DNA of 64,000 nucleotides from Flavobacteriales bacterium (GCA_947444925.1 CANFBW010000004.1:24010-88009), one strand, 5' to 3'. Shown: positions 26,816 to 37,700, counted from the first letter of the stretch. Translations and numbers: made by a program. Notes: a model not told the origin generated them from the letters alone.

Positions 26816-26894
26816 CGAAAAAATCTTCAGATTAACATTAATTTTATTTTCAACTCTCTATATTCGTGCTGCAATATTAATTTACTCTTGTTCT

Positions 26895-28994
26895 ATGTTT
26901 ATGAAATTGAAATTAGCTCTGCTAGCCTTACTTGTCTTTTGTGGTGTTGTAGGTTTTTATACTTTAAAGAAAGAGGAGAAGCTCACTAAAGAACAAGTCA
27001 TCATAGGCTATGTCTTTAAAGTGACCGATGCTTACCACTATCTGCCAATGAAGATAGACGACGCCTATTCTGGAAAAGCCTTTAAACAATATTTGAAAGC
27101 CCTTGATTACAACAAAAGAATACTCTTGCTTTCTGATGTAAAGCAGTTGAAAAAATACGAAATGAGTATTGATGATGAAATTAACAATGCTGCACCTTTA
27201 GATTTGTTTGAAAATGCACTGGCGCTGATTCAAAAAAGAGAGCAAGAAATACGCCCGTACTACAAAGAGATGTTGTTGTCAGCAATGGATTTCAATGTTA
27301 AAGAAAGCGTTGAGAACGATCCTGACAAAAGAGAATTCCCTAAAAATGAAGGTGAACGTAAAGAATTGTGGCGTAAATTACTGAAGTTACAAGTGTTGTC
27401 GCGGTACTACAATTTAAAGGAAGCGCAAAGTGCCGATAGCATTAAAGTAAAGAAGAGCGATGTTGATCTTGAAAAAGAAGCGCGTGAAAAAGTATTGAAG
27501 AGTTACGAAGAATGGACTAAAAATATTGAGCAGGTTGACCGCATGGAGCGATTTTCCACTTACGTAAACGCACTGCTCAGCGTATACGATCCGCATACGT
27601 CTTACTTCGCGCCGCGCGCCAAACAAGATTTTGATATTTCTATGACTGGGCGTCTTGAAGGTATTGGTGCTACTTTGTCGGTAAAAGACGGCTATGTAAA
27701 AGTCAATGAAATTATTCCGGGCAGTGCCTCAGCACGTCAAGGCGAATTGGAAGCCGGCGATTTGATTTCTGAGGTAGCTCAAGGTGCGGCCAAAGCAATA
27801 GATGTTGTTGACATGCGTCTTGATAAAGTGGTAAGCATGATCCGCGGACCAAAAGGAACTGAGGTTCGATTGACAGTGAAGAAAATTGATGGCACCACAC
27901 GCATTATCAAAATCATCAGAGATGTGGTAGTCATTGAAGAAACCTACGCCAAATCGGCTATTTTGCAAAAAAGTGGCGGCGAAGCGCGATACGGATACAT
28001 TGATATTCCGCAGTTTTATGCCGATTTTTCAGGCAAGGGCGGGCGCAATTGTTCCGATGATTTACTCATTGAAGTAGAGCGCTTGTCGAAAGAAAATACA
28101 AAAGGCACTATCATTGACTTGCGCAACAATGGCGGTGGATCCCTGCAAGATTGTGTTAAAATGGTGGGCTTGTTTATTGAGTCGGGACCAGTAGTTATTG
28201 TTGACGACAAAAGTGGCGAAAGTCAAGCCTACACGGATCCTGATCCACGCATCCGCGACGCCAAACCCTTGATTGTTTTAGTAAATGGTTTTAGTGCCAG
28301 TGCTTCTGAAATTTTTGCCGCAGCCATTCAAGATTACCACAGAGGCGTGGTGATGGGTACCGCCTCCACTTTTGGCAAAGGCAGTGTACAGCGCTTTTTC
28401 GAATTAGATGAGTTTATGCCCGATCAGGCAGAATACACCTCTGCGAAGCCTATGGGTGCAGTGAAGCTTACCATGTCAAAATTCTTTAGAATCAATGGTG
28501 GCGCTACGCAATTGAAAGGCGTGGTGCCTGATATTGTGCTTCCTGATGCTTACTCAAATATGAAGCTGGGCGAAAAAGAGGAGGACTTTGCCATGCCGTG
28601 GACTAAAATAAATCCCGCATCATACCAGTTGTACAAAAGCGAGCCAAACTACAAAGAATTGGGCTCTGCCTTGGTGCAGCGCATTGATACTACTGCCTAT
28701 TTCAAACTACTGAACGCACACTTGGCGCTCATGAAAAAGGAGGAGGAAAATACTTTGCAGAGTTTGAAATACGTTGACTATGCGGCCGAGTCAAAAGCGA
28801 TTGAAAGCAGCAGTAATGCATTGAATGGCGTGTCTAAAAGAGCAAACGGTCTCAAAATTGATTTCCTTCACGATGAGCAAGAAGCGATCAAAACTGATAA
28901 AGTGAAAAAAGAAAGATTGGAAAATTTTCACAAAACATTATTGCAAGATGCGTACATCTACCAAGCGTTAATTGCCTTGTCTGAAATGCATTAG
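26895..28994 (+). CDS. prc: Carboxy-terminal processing (tail-specific) protease, S41 family
   Basis: 699 residues. An N-terminal anchor or signal (residues 4-22) and a long helical N-terminal domain are followed by a PDZ domain near 240-330 (GIGATLSVKDGYVKVNEIIPGSAS) and the S41 peptidase (about 345-560). Catalytic Ser lies in NGFSASASEIFAAAI and catalytic Lys in STFGKGSVQRF. GTIIDLRNNGGGSLQD is conserved. The C-terminal helical extension resembles E. coli Prc. It works in the periplasm, trimming or degrading proteins. Start at 26895 or 26901. Confidence 0.93.
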   Translation: MFMKLKLALLALLVFCGVVGFYTLKKEEKLTKEQVIIGYVFKVTDAYHYLPMKIDDAYSGKAFKQYLKALDYNKRILLLSDVKQLKKYEMSIDDEINNAAPLDLFENALALIQKREQEIRPYYKEMLLSAMDFNVKESVENDPDKREFPKNEGERKELWRKLLKLQVLSRYYNLKEAQSADSIKVKKSDVDLEKEAREKVLKSYEEWTKNIEQVDRMERFSTYVNALLSVYDPHTSYFAPRAKQDFDISMTGRLEGIGATLSVKDGYVKVNEIIPGSASARQGELEAGDLISEVAQGAAKAIDVVDMRLDKVVSMIRGPKGTEVRLTVKKIDGTTRIIKIIRDVVVIEETYAKSAILQKSGGEARYGYIDIPQFYADFSGKGGRNCSDDLLIEVERLSKENTKGTIIDLRNNGGGSLQDCVKMVGLFIESGPVVIVDDKSGESQAYTDPDPRIRDAKPLIVLVNGFSASASEIFAAAIQDYHRGVVMGTASTFGKGSVQRFFELDEFMPDQAEYTSAKPMGAVKLTMSKFFRINGGATQLKGVVPDIVLPDAYSNMKLGEKEEDFAMPWTKINPASYQLYKSEPNYKELGSALVQRIDTTAYFKLLNAHLALMKKEEENTLQSLKYVDYAAESKAIESSSNALNGVSKRANGLKIDFLHDEQEAIKTDKVKKERLENFHKTLLQDAYIYQALIALSEMH

Positions 28995-29104
28995 CCCAAA
29001 TGTAAAAACAAGATGAGGTAGGCGATGGCCAATAGCGGTAAAATGAATAGTATTTTACGTTCTTCAATAATAGAAGTATACAAACGATTAAAGATAGACT
29101 TCAT
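28991..29104 (-). CDS. Possible 37-residue membrane peptide
   Basis: MKSIFNRLYTSIIEERKILF followed by a 17-residue hydrophobic helix. It is convergent with, and overlaps by 4 bp, the end of the protease gene. The basic-then-hydrophobic layout is that of a real small membrane protein, but nothing else supports it. Confidence 0.3.
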   Translation of the reverse strand: MKSIFNRLYTSIIEERKILFILPLLAIAYLILFLHLG

Positions 29105-29221
29105 AGCATAGTGTTTAGGGATTGATAAGATAATAAAAATAAATACACTTCCAAAAGTTACTTTTGTAGAAATTGGTATTGTAAACAAGAATGATGAAAT
29201 TTAAAAACTCAAATAAATACT

Positions 29222-29743
29222 ATGGAACAATTTGCTGAAATGTTGATGTACACCGTGCCATCGGTAGTTGTGGGCGCCTTGGCGTACTTGTTGGTACACC
29301 GCTTTATTCAAAACGAACAAAATCGTCACATGGTGGAAATAAAGCGCGAAAACATAAAGTATTCGGCACCAATCATTTTACAGGCTCACGAGCGCTTGAT
29401 TCTGTTTTTAGAACGCATGCAAATGTCGGGTCTTGTTGCCCGTTTGCACAAACCAGGAATGAGCGCGCGCTTGATGCAAAGTGAGATCATTACGACTATT
29501 AAAACGGAGTTTGAACACAATATCACACAACAACTGTATGTGTCCAAAAATGCATGGGAATACGTAAAAAAAGCCAAGGAAGAAAGCATGAAAGTGGTCA
29601 GTCTTGGCATGTCTAAACTGCCTGATGGTGCGACTTCTATAGATCTTGCAAGAGAAGTTTTAACGCTCACTGCTGCGCAAGAGCAAGATTGGGCGCAAAA
29701 GGCGATTGACATTTTGAAAACCGACTTGAGAAAAAATTTCTAA
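29222..29743 (+). CDS. Conserved Bacteroidota membrane-anchored protein (DUF7935-like)
   Basis: 173 residues with one N-terminal TM helix (VPSVVVGALAYLLVHRFI) and a soluble helical domain with YSAPIILQAHERLILFLERM. I recognise this as a widespread uncharacterised Bacteroidota protein that often precedes a MeaB-type GTPase gene. Here the MeaB GTG follows its TAA directly. No catalytic motif. Confidence 0.6.
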   Translation: MEQFAEMLMYTVPSVVVGALAYLLVHRFIQNEQNRHMVEIKRENIKYSAPIILQAHERLILFLERMQMSGLVARLHKPGMSARLMQSEIITTIKTEFEHNITQQLYVSKNAWEYVKKAKEESMKVVSLGMSKLPDGATSIDLAREVLTLTAAQEQDWAQKAIDILKTDLRKNF

Positions 29744-30766
29744 GTGGAGCTTTCCTCGTTCAATCCAAATTTTGAAAGTAAAGTAGCGCAAGGCACAGCG
29801 CTGCCCCAAGAATGGCTAAATGCCTTGAGGAGTGGTAGTAAACAAGCATTGGCCAAGGCCATTACCCTTACGGAGAGTACTAAAGAAGACGATCGGCAAT
29901 TGGCGCGCACCTTGGTGCAGCATTGTGAGCGAACGGGAAGTAGTTTGCGAATCGGTATCACAGGTGTGCCAGGCGTAGGTAAAAGCACCTTTATTGATCA
30001 ACTGGGCACCTTCCTAATTCAACAAAAAAACAAAAAAGTGGCTGTGCTTGCTGTTGATCCAAGCAGCGGACGATCAGGCGGCAGTATTCTCGGGGATAAA
30101 ACTCGAATGGCACAACTTGTCCTTAACGATGCTGCGTATATTCGTCCAATTCCTTCGCGAAAGGAGTTGGGTGGTGTTGCGTCGGGGCTCTCAGAGGCTA
30201 TTGTACTTAGTGAAGAAGCGGGTTTTGATGTGGTGTTTATTGAGACTGTTGGTGTTGGTCAATCTGAAACGGATGTAACAGAACTCGTTGATGTTATCGT
30301 GTTTTTGTTATTGCCCAATTCAGGTGACGACCTGCAAGGGATTAAGCGTGGCATCATGGAAGAAGTGCATATTGTTGCGGTGAATAAGAGCGAAGGTGAT
30401 CAGTTGATGGCGGCAAAAAAAACAAAAATGTTGTTGGATGCAGTATTACAAATCATGCCTGGACCAATAGAAGTTGAATTGCGTGAAGTGTTGTTGTGTT
30501 CGGCTGAAACGGGGCAAGGTATTGCTGAATTGTGGACGGCTGTTGAGCAATTACAACAACGCCTCAACGACAGTTCGTGCTTGCAGGAAAACAGAAAGCA
30601 GCAAAAAGTCAAGCGTTTTCATAGGTTGCTTAATCAAATGCTGCAGGATTCTTTTTTCCAAAATCCCACCATCGCTGAGCACTTGGTGCAAGTAGCTGAT
30701 GATGTCGCATGCGGAAAAATCGACGCATATCAGGCGGCATTAAATATGTTTCAGCAAAAAAAATAA
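29744..30766 (+). CDS. meaB: MeaB/ArgK-type G3E GTPase (methylmalonyl-CoA mutase chaperone)
   Basis: 340 residues. Walker A GVPGVGKST is near residue 76, then AVDPSSGRSGGSILGDKTRM (switch region), ETVGVGQSE (Walker B/G3) and NKSEGD (base recognition). MeaB proteins guard B12 loading of methylmalonyl-CoA mutase; the mutase genes are not in this window. The start is a GTG right after the upstream TAA; the next in-frame Met would cut off the P-loop, so GTG is required. Confidence 0.88.
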   Translation: MELSSFNPNFESKVAQGTALPQEWLNALRSGSKQALAKAITLTESTKEDDRQLARTLVQHCERTGSSLRIGITGVPGVGKSTFIDQLGTFLIQQKNKKVAVLAVDPSSGRSGGSILGDKTRMAQLVLNDAAYIRPIPSRKELGGVASGLSEAIVLSEEAGFDVVFIETVGVGQSETDVTELVDVIVFLLLPNSGDDLQGIKRGIMEEVHIVAVNKSEGDQLMAAKKTKMLLDAVLQIMPGPIEVELREVLLCSAETGQGIAELWTAVEQLQQRLNDSSCLQENRKQQKVKRFHRLLNQMLQDSFFQNPTIAEHLVQVADDVACGKIDAYQAALNMFQQKK

Positions 30767-30767
30767 A

Positions 30768-31910
30768 TTATTTGTTGTGCTTCGCTGTCTTTAATTCTGA
30801 AGAAATTTCACGGGCAAATATTTCTGCCACCTTTCTTGCGCCGAGTTCTGTAAAATGGCAATCGTCATAAAAAATACTTTCGTCTTGAGGCAGTTGACTG
30901 TAAAGGTCGATGACTTGGATGCCTCTTCCAACTGCAGTTTCTGAAAGCGTTCGATTGAAAAGTTGCATGCTTTCATTCAGTGTTTTAGTACTGTAATATT
31001 GTCCTCCGTTTTTTTGAAAATCGCCAATTCCGCCACTCCACATCAATTGCTGTTGCGCTATGCTGTTGTTGGTTTTCCACAGTACGGGTTGGGTGGCAAA
31101 AATCAATCGAACCTGTTTTTGTGCGGCGATGTCAATAAGGGTGTTGATGTTTTTTTTGTATCCGTTTAGGGCAGTTGTCCACTGCGGAAGACTGTCGATT
31201 TTTTGCTTGCATGCAGCCCTAAAGTTTCTGTGTTTGATCAACACTCTGCCGTCTTTATCGAGTACCATTTCTTTTGGTGGATTTGGTATCCATTTGCGCT
31301 TTAACATGCCAGCAAGACGCCAATAGCCGCTTTGCTGGTACCAAGGAAAATACTTTCGCGGTGCCACGGGGAATATTTTTTTATAGCGCTCTAAAGAGTC
31401 GCCAGCGGTGTATTTGCCGCGTACAAGTTGCAACTGAAGGTCATTCACTCCCATTAAAATTAACACCGTATTGCATTGTGGGAATTGTTGCAGCAACACT
31501 TTCATTTGGTCAATGTGGTGAAAAGAATTGAGTCCGTTTTTTCCGGCATTGCCTATCCAAGTATGGTCTTCGGTTTTGCGTAAATTGTGTTGTAGTAAAG
31601 TTGTCCACATTTCATTTTGGTCGAGCAGCAAATCAATGGTGGTGCTGCCGCCAATAGCTAGTATTTTTAATTTTGCGGAAGGATTAAATTCATTGCTGCG
31701 TAAACCTTCGCTGTTGATGCTGAATTGCGAAGCGCCGTGTATGCCGCCAATGACGGTAGAGTCTGGTTCGAAAGTGAATTGCATATTCGGCAACCACATG
31801 CGGTATTCGTTTTCTGATGGAAGTGCAAATTGAAGAAATCCTTCGCCTAGCGCTAGTGCGATCAAAATGCTTACAAGCACAATTTTGAAGTTTTTACTGC
31901 GCAAAAACAT
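30768..31910 (-). CDS. SGNH/GDSL-type hydrolase, membrane-anchored
   Basis: 380 residues with an N-terminal TM or signal segment (9-27). SGNH blocks: Ser in ILAIGGSTTIDLLL (block I), Gly in IGNAGKNG (block II), Asn in LMGVNDLQ (block III), and the Asp-x-x-His pair in YDDCHFTELGARKV (block V). It is probably an extracytoplasmic esterase or acetyl-hydrolase acting on glycans or lipids. Convergent with meaB with one base between stop codons. The thioesterase gene lies 3 bp upstream, same strand. Confidence 0.8.
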   Translation of the reverse strand: MFLRSKNFKIVLVSILIALALGEGFLQFALPSENEYRMWLPNMQFTFEPDSTVIGGIHGASQFSINSEGLRSNEFNPSAKLKILAIGGSTTIDLLLDQNEMWTTLLQHNLRKTEDHTWIGNAGKNGLNSFHHIDQMKVLLQQFPQCNTVLILMGVNDLQLQLVRGKYTAGDSLERYKKIFPVAPRKYFPWYQQSGYWRLAGMLKRKWIPNPPKEMVLDKDGRVLIKHRNFRAACKQKIDSLPQWTTALNGYKKNINTLIDIAAQKQVRLIFATQPVLWKTNNSIAQQQLMWSGGIGDFQKNGGQYYSTKTLNESMQLFNRTLSETAVGRGIQVIDLYSQLPQDESIFYDDCHFTELGARKVAEIFAREISSELKTAKHNK

Positions 31911-31913
31911 TTT

Positions 31914-32408
31914 TTAAGCTCCTTTTAGCGCTGCTTCTAATTCTAAAGCGCGTTCAAAAATATCGGTCAACGGACGCGGTACCAAAACATTGTTGAGTAA
32001 GGTCGACAATTCGTCGTCGTGTGCTTTGGCCTTCATTGTTTTTAAGTCGAGGTGCACAAAGGTGCTGCGCAACACTGCCTTGATGTGCGATTGGTCTTTG
32101 TCGTACATAATCATTTCTATGGTCAGTGCTTTGTCGGCAACGTGAATGACCTGTGAACTGATGACTACGTTTTCGCGCAAGTTGGCAGGGCGTCGGTAAA
32201 CAATTTCGTGTTTTCCTACAAACCAGGCAACTGCTTTTTCGCGCGTCATTTGAAAAATATCAAGGTCGTAAAAATGCACCAGGTGGTCTTCGCGTGCATT
32301 TAAAAAATAGTCTAAATAGCGACCGTTGTTCAAATGGCCAAAGGGGTCACAGTCTTGAAACTGAATTACTTTTTTGCTGGAAGGCGTTTTTTCTAAATTA
32401 GTTTCCAT
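31914..32408 (-). CDS. Acyl-CoA thioesterase (4HBT hot-dog fold)
   Basis: About 164-166 residues (start 32408 or 32414). The hot-dog motif FQDCDPFGHLNNGRYLDYFL has the catalytic Asp and the HLNN turn of 4-hydroxybenzoyl-CoA thioesterase-type enzymes. It overlaps the end of the HAD gene, so it is likely translated from the same transcript. Substrate unknown. Confidence 0.8.
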   Translation of the reverse strand: METNLEKTPSSKKVIQFQDCDPFGHLNNGRYLDYFLNAREDHLVHFYDLDIFQMTREKAVAWFVGKHEIVYRRPANLRENVVISSQVIHVADKALTIEMIMYDKDQSHIKAVLRSTFVHLDLKTMKAKAHDDELSTLLNNVLVPRPLTDIFERALELEAALKGA

Positions 32409-33063
32409 GTGCATTCAATATTTTTTTAATGTAGCTGTTTGCCTCCAACATATCTCTGATGATGGGCACGTTCATCTTTTGTAAAAGTTTTACATGATGT
32501 TCTTTTTCGGCGTAGCCAATGGCCGGAAAACCACCTCTGCTGGCGGCAGTGAGTCCTGATACGCTGTCTTCAATTACCAGGCATTCGTCGGGACGAAAGC
32601 CCATTCCTTTGGCGGCATAGAGAAAAACGCCAGGATCGGGTTTCCATTCTTGTATGTCGTAAGCACTGTATATTTTGCCTTCGAAAAAATGAATCAATTT
32701 TGCCAATGTGAGATTGAGTATTATTTTTTCTTTGAGGCTGCTTGATGCCACGCAAAACGGCAGTTTCAGTTCATTGAGTAGCTGGTGAATATGGGCAATG
32801 GGTGTGACTTCATTTTTGAATGCCTCGAAGGAGCGTGTTCTGAAATTGGGAATGAAGTCTTCCGGTACTTTTATATTGTGCAATTGCTCTACATAGGCAA
32901 TGCAAGCGCCAAGAGATGTGCCTGAAAAATCAATTTGCATTTGAGCGATAGGTGCTTCATAGCCGATGGACTTGAAGCAGTCGCCCAGCACTCTGAACGA
33001 TGTTGTTTCGGTGTCTACCAACACGCCGTCACAGTCGAAAATAATGCATTTCAGTTGGGCCAT
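32398..33063 (-). CDS. HAD-superfamily sugar phosphatase/phosphoglucomutase-like
   Basis: 221 residues from the ATG at 33063 (MAQLKCIIFDCDGVLVDTE). HAD motifs: I DCDGVLVDTE, II CVASSS, III KPDPGVFL and IV VIEDSVSGLTAA, with a helical cap of subfamily IA. It hydrolyses or transfers small phosphosugars. First gene of the HAD-thioesterase-SGNH run; divergent from the OmpA lipoprotein. Confidence 0.82.
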   Translation of the reverse strand: MAQLKCIIFDCDGVLVDTETTSFRVLGDCFKSIGYEAPIAQMQIDFSGTSLGACIAYVEQLHNIKVPEDFIPNFRTRSFEAFKNEVTPIAHIHQLLNELKLPFCVASSSLKEKIILNLTLAKLIHFFEGKIYSAYDIQEWKPDPGVFLYAAKGMGFRPDECLVIEDSVSGLTAASRGGFPAIGYAEKEHHVKLLQKMNVPIIRDMLEANSYIKKILNAHGN

Positions 33064-33190
33064 AGTGCGAAGGTAAGCAGAAAAACGGAGGGATGACATT
33101 GACTTTTCAACAATGCGCTTTACAATAAGTAAATGCTTTTTTTTTAAGATCGAGCAGAGTCCTTTGTATTTTTGGGTAAAATATTTAGCC

Positions 33191-34063
33191 ATGAAAAAAC
33201 TCATTTACTCCGCCCTTTTGCTGACAGCTGTTTCTTGCGCTCCGCATAAAGTATGCGATACCACTGTGAAAGAAGACAGTAAGTATGCGAAAATGCTGTA
33301 TACACCACGCTATAAAGAGGCATTGCATGAAAGAGATTCTTTGTGCACACAGTCGAAGGAACTCATGCAAGATACCAGCAGCTTAGGTAAAATTCTCCGC
33401 AGTGAAAAGCAAAAATTGGCGAAGGAACTGAAGGATCACGCCGACTTAAAAAAGTTGTATGAGAACTTAGAGAAATCTTCTGGAGCTCAGTTGTCTCAAA
33501 TGAATGAGGACTTAACTAGAAAGCAAACAGAACTCGAAGAGAAGCAAAAGAAAGTTGATCAGTTGGAAAAATTATTAAGCGAGCACCAAGCCATGCTTGA
33601 TAATCTTTTTTCATCGATCAAAAGAGCGTTGGTTGACTTTTCTCCATCTGAATTGACAGTGGAGATGAAGAATGGTAAATTGTATGTGTCGCTATTGGAT
33701 AAGTTGTTGTTTAAATCGGGAAGTGCCGACGTGGAAGAGCGCGGTGTTGAGGCGTTGAATAAATTATCTTCGGTGCTCAACGGCCATTCAAACTTTGAAA
33801 TTCTCGTAGAAGGCCATACCGATAATTTGCCTATTAAAACAGCTGTGTATCGCGACAATTGGGACTTGAGCACCTATCGTGCTGCGAGTGTTGTACGTTT
33901 GATGATACAAAGCAAAGTGGAAATTGGTCGATTGACAGCGGCCGGAAAAGGGGAGTTTCATCCCATTGCCGGCAATGATAGTCCTGAAGGCCGATCTAAA
34001 AACAGAAGAACTGAAATTATTTTGGTGCCTGATTTGAGCGCCATTATGAATTTGATTAAGTAA
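33191..34063 (+). CDS. OmpA-family lipoprotein
   Basis: 290 residues. Lipobox TAVSC (Cys at residue 16). A long coiled coil (about residues 45-140) spans the periplasm and is followed by a C-terminal OmpA peptidoglycan-binding domain (LFKSGSADV, ILVEGHTDNLPI, LSTYRAASVVRLMI, NRRTEIIL). It should tether the outer membrane to peptidoglycan. A -7-like box TATTTTTG (33167-33174) lies 16 nt before the start, and a strong terminator follows. Confidence 0.88.
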   Translation: MKKLIYSALLLTAVSCAPHKVCDTTVKEDSKYAKMLYTPRYKEALHERDSLCTQSKELMQDTSSLGKILRSEKQKLAKELKDHADLKKLYENLEKSSGAQLSQMNEDLTRKQTELEEKQKKVDQLEKLLSEHQAMLDNLFSSIKRALVDFSPSELTVEMKNGKLYVSLLDKLLFKSGSADVEERGVEALNKLSSVLNGHSNFEILVEGHTDNLPIKTAVYRDNWDLSTYRAASVVRLMIQSKVEIGRLTAAGKGEFHPIAGNDSPEGRSKNRRTEIILVPDLSAIMNLIK

Positions 34064-34085
34064 TGTAAATGTTGATCGCAAAAGG

Positions 34086-34112
34086 AAGGAGGTCTTAGGA
34101 CCTCCTTTTTTT
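34086..34112 (+). terminator. Rho-independent terminator of the OmpA lipoprotein gene
   Basis: AAGGAGGTC, loop TTAG, GACCTCCTT, then T run. Confidence 0.9.
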
Positions 34113-34172
34113 GTGCTCAAATGTTTCCCGTGAATTCAATAGTTTAGTGCTTTATAACTTATTTGACTCCAT

Positions 34173-34640
34173 ATGGCTTTAGAAATAGAAAGAAAGTTTT
34201 TGATTAATAGAAAAGAGTGGGCAATGGTAGAGAAACCTGAGCCAAATTTTTTCAGACAGGGCTACATTTCTATTGATCCCAATAAAACCATTCGCGTGCG
34301 CACCACCAATGATGCGGCATTTTTAACAATTAAAGGCAAGTCGATAGGCGCAACGCGCAAGGAATTTGAGTATGAAATTCCAAAGTTGGACGCGGTTGAG
34401 ATGCTCGATCATTTTGCGGTTTCAGAGCTGTCAAAGAAAAGATACTGCCTCACTTTTGGTGGAAAAGTTTGGGAAGTAGATGAATTTTTTGGCGATAATG
34501 AAGGTTTGTTGATGGCTGAAATCGAGTTGAATTCCGAAGACGAATATTTTGAAATCCCTATATGGGTAGGCGAAGAAGTGACTGGAGACGAGCGCTACTA
34601 CAACTCTAAGTTGACGGTGCATCCTTTTAAAGCTTGGTGA
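34173..34640 (+). CDS. CYTH-domain protein (triphosphate tunnel enzyme)
   Basis: 155 residues starting with the CYTH signature MALEIERKFLI (ExExK). RVRTTNDAAFLTIKGKS, KKRYCLTFGGKVWEVDEFFG and LLMAEIELNSEDE supply the other tunnel residues. Bacterial members hydrolyse inorganic triphosphate or bind polyphosphate; some are adenylate cyclases. This adds a second triphosphate-tunnel enzyme to the window, unlinked to the VTC gene. Confidence 0.88.
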   Translation: MALEIERKFLINRKEWAMVEKPEPNFFRQGYISIDPNKTIRVRTTNDAAFLTIKGKSIGATRKEFEYEIPKLDAVEMLDHFAVSELSKKRYCLTFGGKVWEVDEFFGDNEGLLMAEIELNSEDEYFEIPIWVGEEVTGDERYYNSKLTVHPFKAW

Positions 34641-34764
34641 CCGAACATTGAACTTATCAACATCGCTTTTCTCTTCTTGTGAACTTCTGTATTTTTAAAG
34701 TCCGATTGAAAGAAGGCCAATGCGCAACGTTGGTCTATGAATTTTCAATGTTGAACAGCTGAGC

Positions 34765-37700
34765 ATGTATTTGATTTTTGACACTGAAACTACTGGTTTA
34801 CCCCGCAATTGGAATGCGCCTATCAGCGACACCGACAATTGGCCGCGTTGCGTGCAAATTGCTTGGCAGTTGCACGACGACATGGGGCGCTTGGTAGAGA
34901 GTAAAGATTATTTGATTCAGCCAGAGGGCTACAATATTCCATTTGATGCAGAAAGAATACACGGTATTTCTACTGAATTGGCAGAGGAACAAGGTGTTGA
35001 TTTGTCATTTGTTTTGCGTGATTTCAATAGAGCGCTGTCGCTGTGTAAATTTGTGGTGGGTCAAAACCTAGGTTTCGACTTGAATATCATGGGCTGCGAA
35101 TTGCATCGCAAAGCGGTCGACTCCAAACTGGCGCAATTGCCAGTTTTAGATACCTGTACAGAAATTACAGCGACACTCTGCCAGCTGCCTGGTGGCCGTG
35201 GTGGTAAGTTCAAATTGCCTACGTTGACGGAGCTCCACTTTCATTTATTCGGTCAAAAATTTGAAGAGGCGCACAACGCCACAGCCGACGTGGAGGCGAC
35301 CACGCGTTGTTTCTTTGAGTTGTTGCGTTTGGGGTCATTCACTACCCAGCAATTGCAATCGAACGATGCTTATATTGAAGCATTTCAATCTTTCAATACA
35401 CAAAGCATTGCCTTGGCGGGCCTCGTACATGTGAATCTTAAAGAGGCAAGCAACAATATTAAGGTCAAGCAGCAAAAGAGCAAAGAAGGCGAAAGCAAAA
35501 TTGTTGAAATTGATACAGAGATACTGATTGACGTTCCGTTTTCACATCTACACAACCATTCTCAATATTCCATTTTACAATCCACCACCGAGGTAGATGA
35601 CCTTGTGAAGGCTGCTGCTGACATGAATATGCCAGCTGTAGCACTTACCGATTTGGGCAATATGATGGCCGCTTTCGACTTTGTTACCGCACTCAAAAAA
35701 CACAATGACGGCATTGCCAAACAACAAAAGGAAGCCGAAGAAAAAGGAGAAGTCTTTAGCAAACAAATGCTCAAAGGTATTGTGGGCTGTGAGTTTCATG
35801 TTTGCAAAGACAGAAAAAATAAAAGCGTAAAAGACAATGGCTACCAAATCCCAGTCATTGCTAAAAATAAAAAAGGCTACCACAATTTGGCAAAGTTATC
35901 GTCGGCCGGTTTCATAGAAGGATCTTACTATGTGCCGCGTATCGACAGGGATTTGCTGTTGCATTACAAAGACAACCTTATCGTATTTACGGGTGGACTC
36001 AAGGGCGAGATCGCTGACCTTATTTTAAATGTTGGTGAGCGACAGGCGGAAGAAGCCTTTCTGTGGTGGAAAGAAAATTTCGGCGACGATTTTTACGCAC
36101 AGCTCACGCGCCACGGACTTGAAGAAGAGAAGCGTGTCAATGATACATTACTTAAGTTTTGCAAGCTGCACAACGTTAAATATTTTGCAGCCAACGAAAC
36201 TTTCTACCTCAAAAAGGAAGATGCCAATGCGCATGATATTTTGTTGTGTGTAAAGGAAGGTGAAAAGAAAAGTACGCCGATCGGCAAGGGTAGGGGCTTT
36301 CGTTATGGCTTCCCCAATGACGAATATTATTTCAAGTCTGGCGATGAAATGAAGGCCTTGTTTCGCGACGTTCCAGAGGCCATTATAACAACCAATGAAA
36401 TTATTGCGAAGGTAGAGTCTTACAAATTGGCCGCAGATGTACTCTTGCCTAAATTTGACATTCCCGATGATTTCAAGGTGGTGGAAGACGAAGGTGATGG
36501 CGGAAAACGCGGTGAAAATGCCTTTTTGCACCACCTGACCATGGAGGGCGCCAAACGCCGATATCCTGAGATGACCCCTGAAATAATGGAGCGTCTCGAC
36601 TTTGAGTTGGCTACCATTGGCAAGTCGGGATATCCTGGTTACTTTTTAATTGTTCAAGATTTTATTGCCAAAGCACGCGAAATGGGCGTTTCGGTGGGGC
36701 CCGGACGTGGATCCGCAGCTGGATCTGCCGTGGCTTATTGCACGGGTATCACCAATGTCGATCCCATTAAATACGACTTGCTCTTTGAGCGTTTCTTGAA
36801 TCCAGAAAGGGTGTCATTGCCCGATATCGATATTGATTTCGACGATGAAGGTCGTCAGCGTGTGATTGATTATGTGATCAATAAGTATGGGGCAAGTCAA
36901 GTAGCGCAAATTATTACCTACGGTACAATGGCTGCTAAGTCATCGATTCGTGATACTGGTAGGGTTTTAGAATTGCCGCTTTTTGATGCCGATCGCATCT
37001 CTAAACTCGTGCCGAATATGAAGCTCAACAAGCTTTTTGGCATGGATGAAAAGCAGTTGAAAGACAGTTTGAATGGAGATGAGGTGGAGATGGCGAAGCG
37101 CCTTCAAGAAATTTACTTGAAAGACGATCTTGAAGGTCAAACGTTGCGTCAGGCGCGTATACTCGAAGGTTCAGTGCGCAACACAGGTATTCATGCCTGC
37201 GGTGTGATCATTACGCCAAGCGACATTCGCGAGCTATTGCCTGTCGCTACTGCCAAAGATTCAGAAATGTGGTGCACGCAGTTTGACAACTCAGTGGTGG
37301 AAAGTGCTGGTTTGTTGAAGATGGACTTTCTTGGTTTGAAAACGCTTACGCTCATTAAAGACGCCATTGTTATCATCAGAGATAGACACAACATTCTCAT
37401 CGATATTGATGAGATACCGCTCGACGATGAAAAAACATACAAGCTTTTTCAAAAGGGGGAAACTGTTGGCATCTTTCAATATGAGTCACCCGGCATGCAA
37501 AAGCACATGAAGGATTTGAAACCTACGGTGTTTGCTGACTTGATCGCGATGAATGCCCTGTATAGACCTGGGCCAATTGAATACATTCCCTCCTTCATCA
37601 AACGAAAACACGGCGTTGAAGAGATTACGTATGACCTCGCCGATATGGAGGAGTACCTCAAAGAAACCTATGGAATTACGGTTTACCAAGAGCAGGTGAT

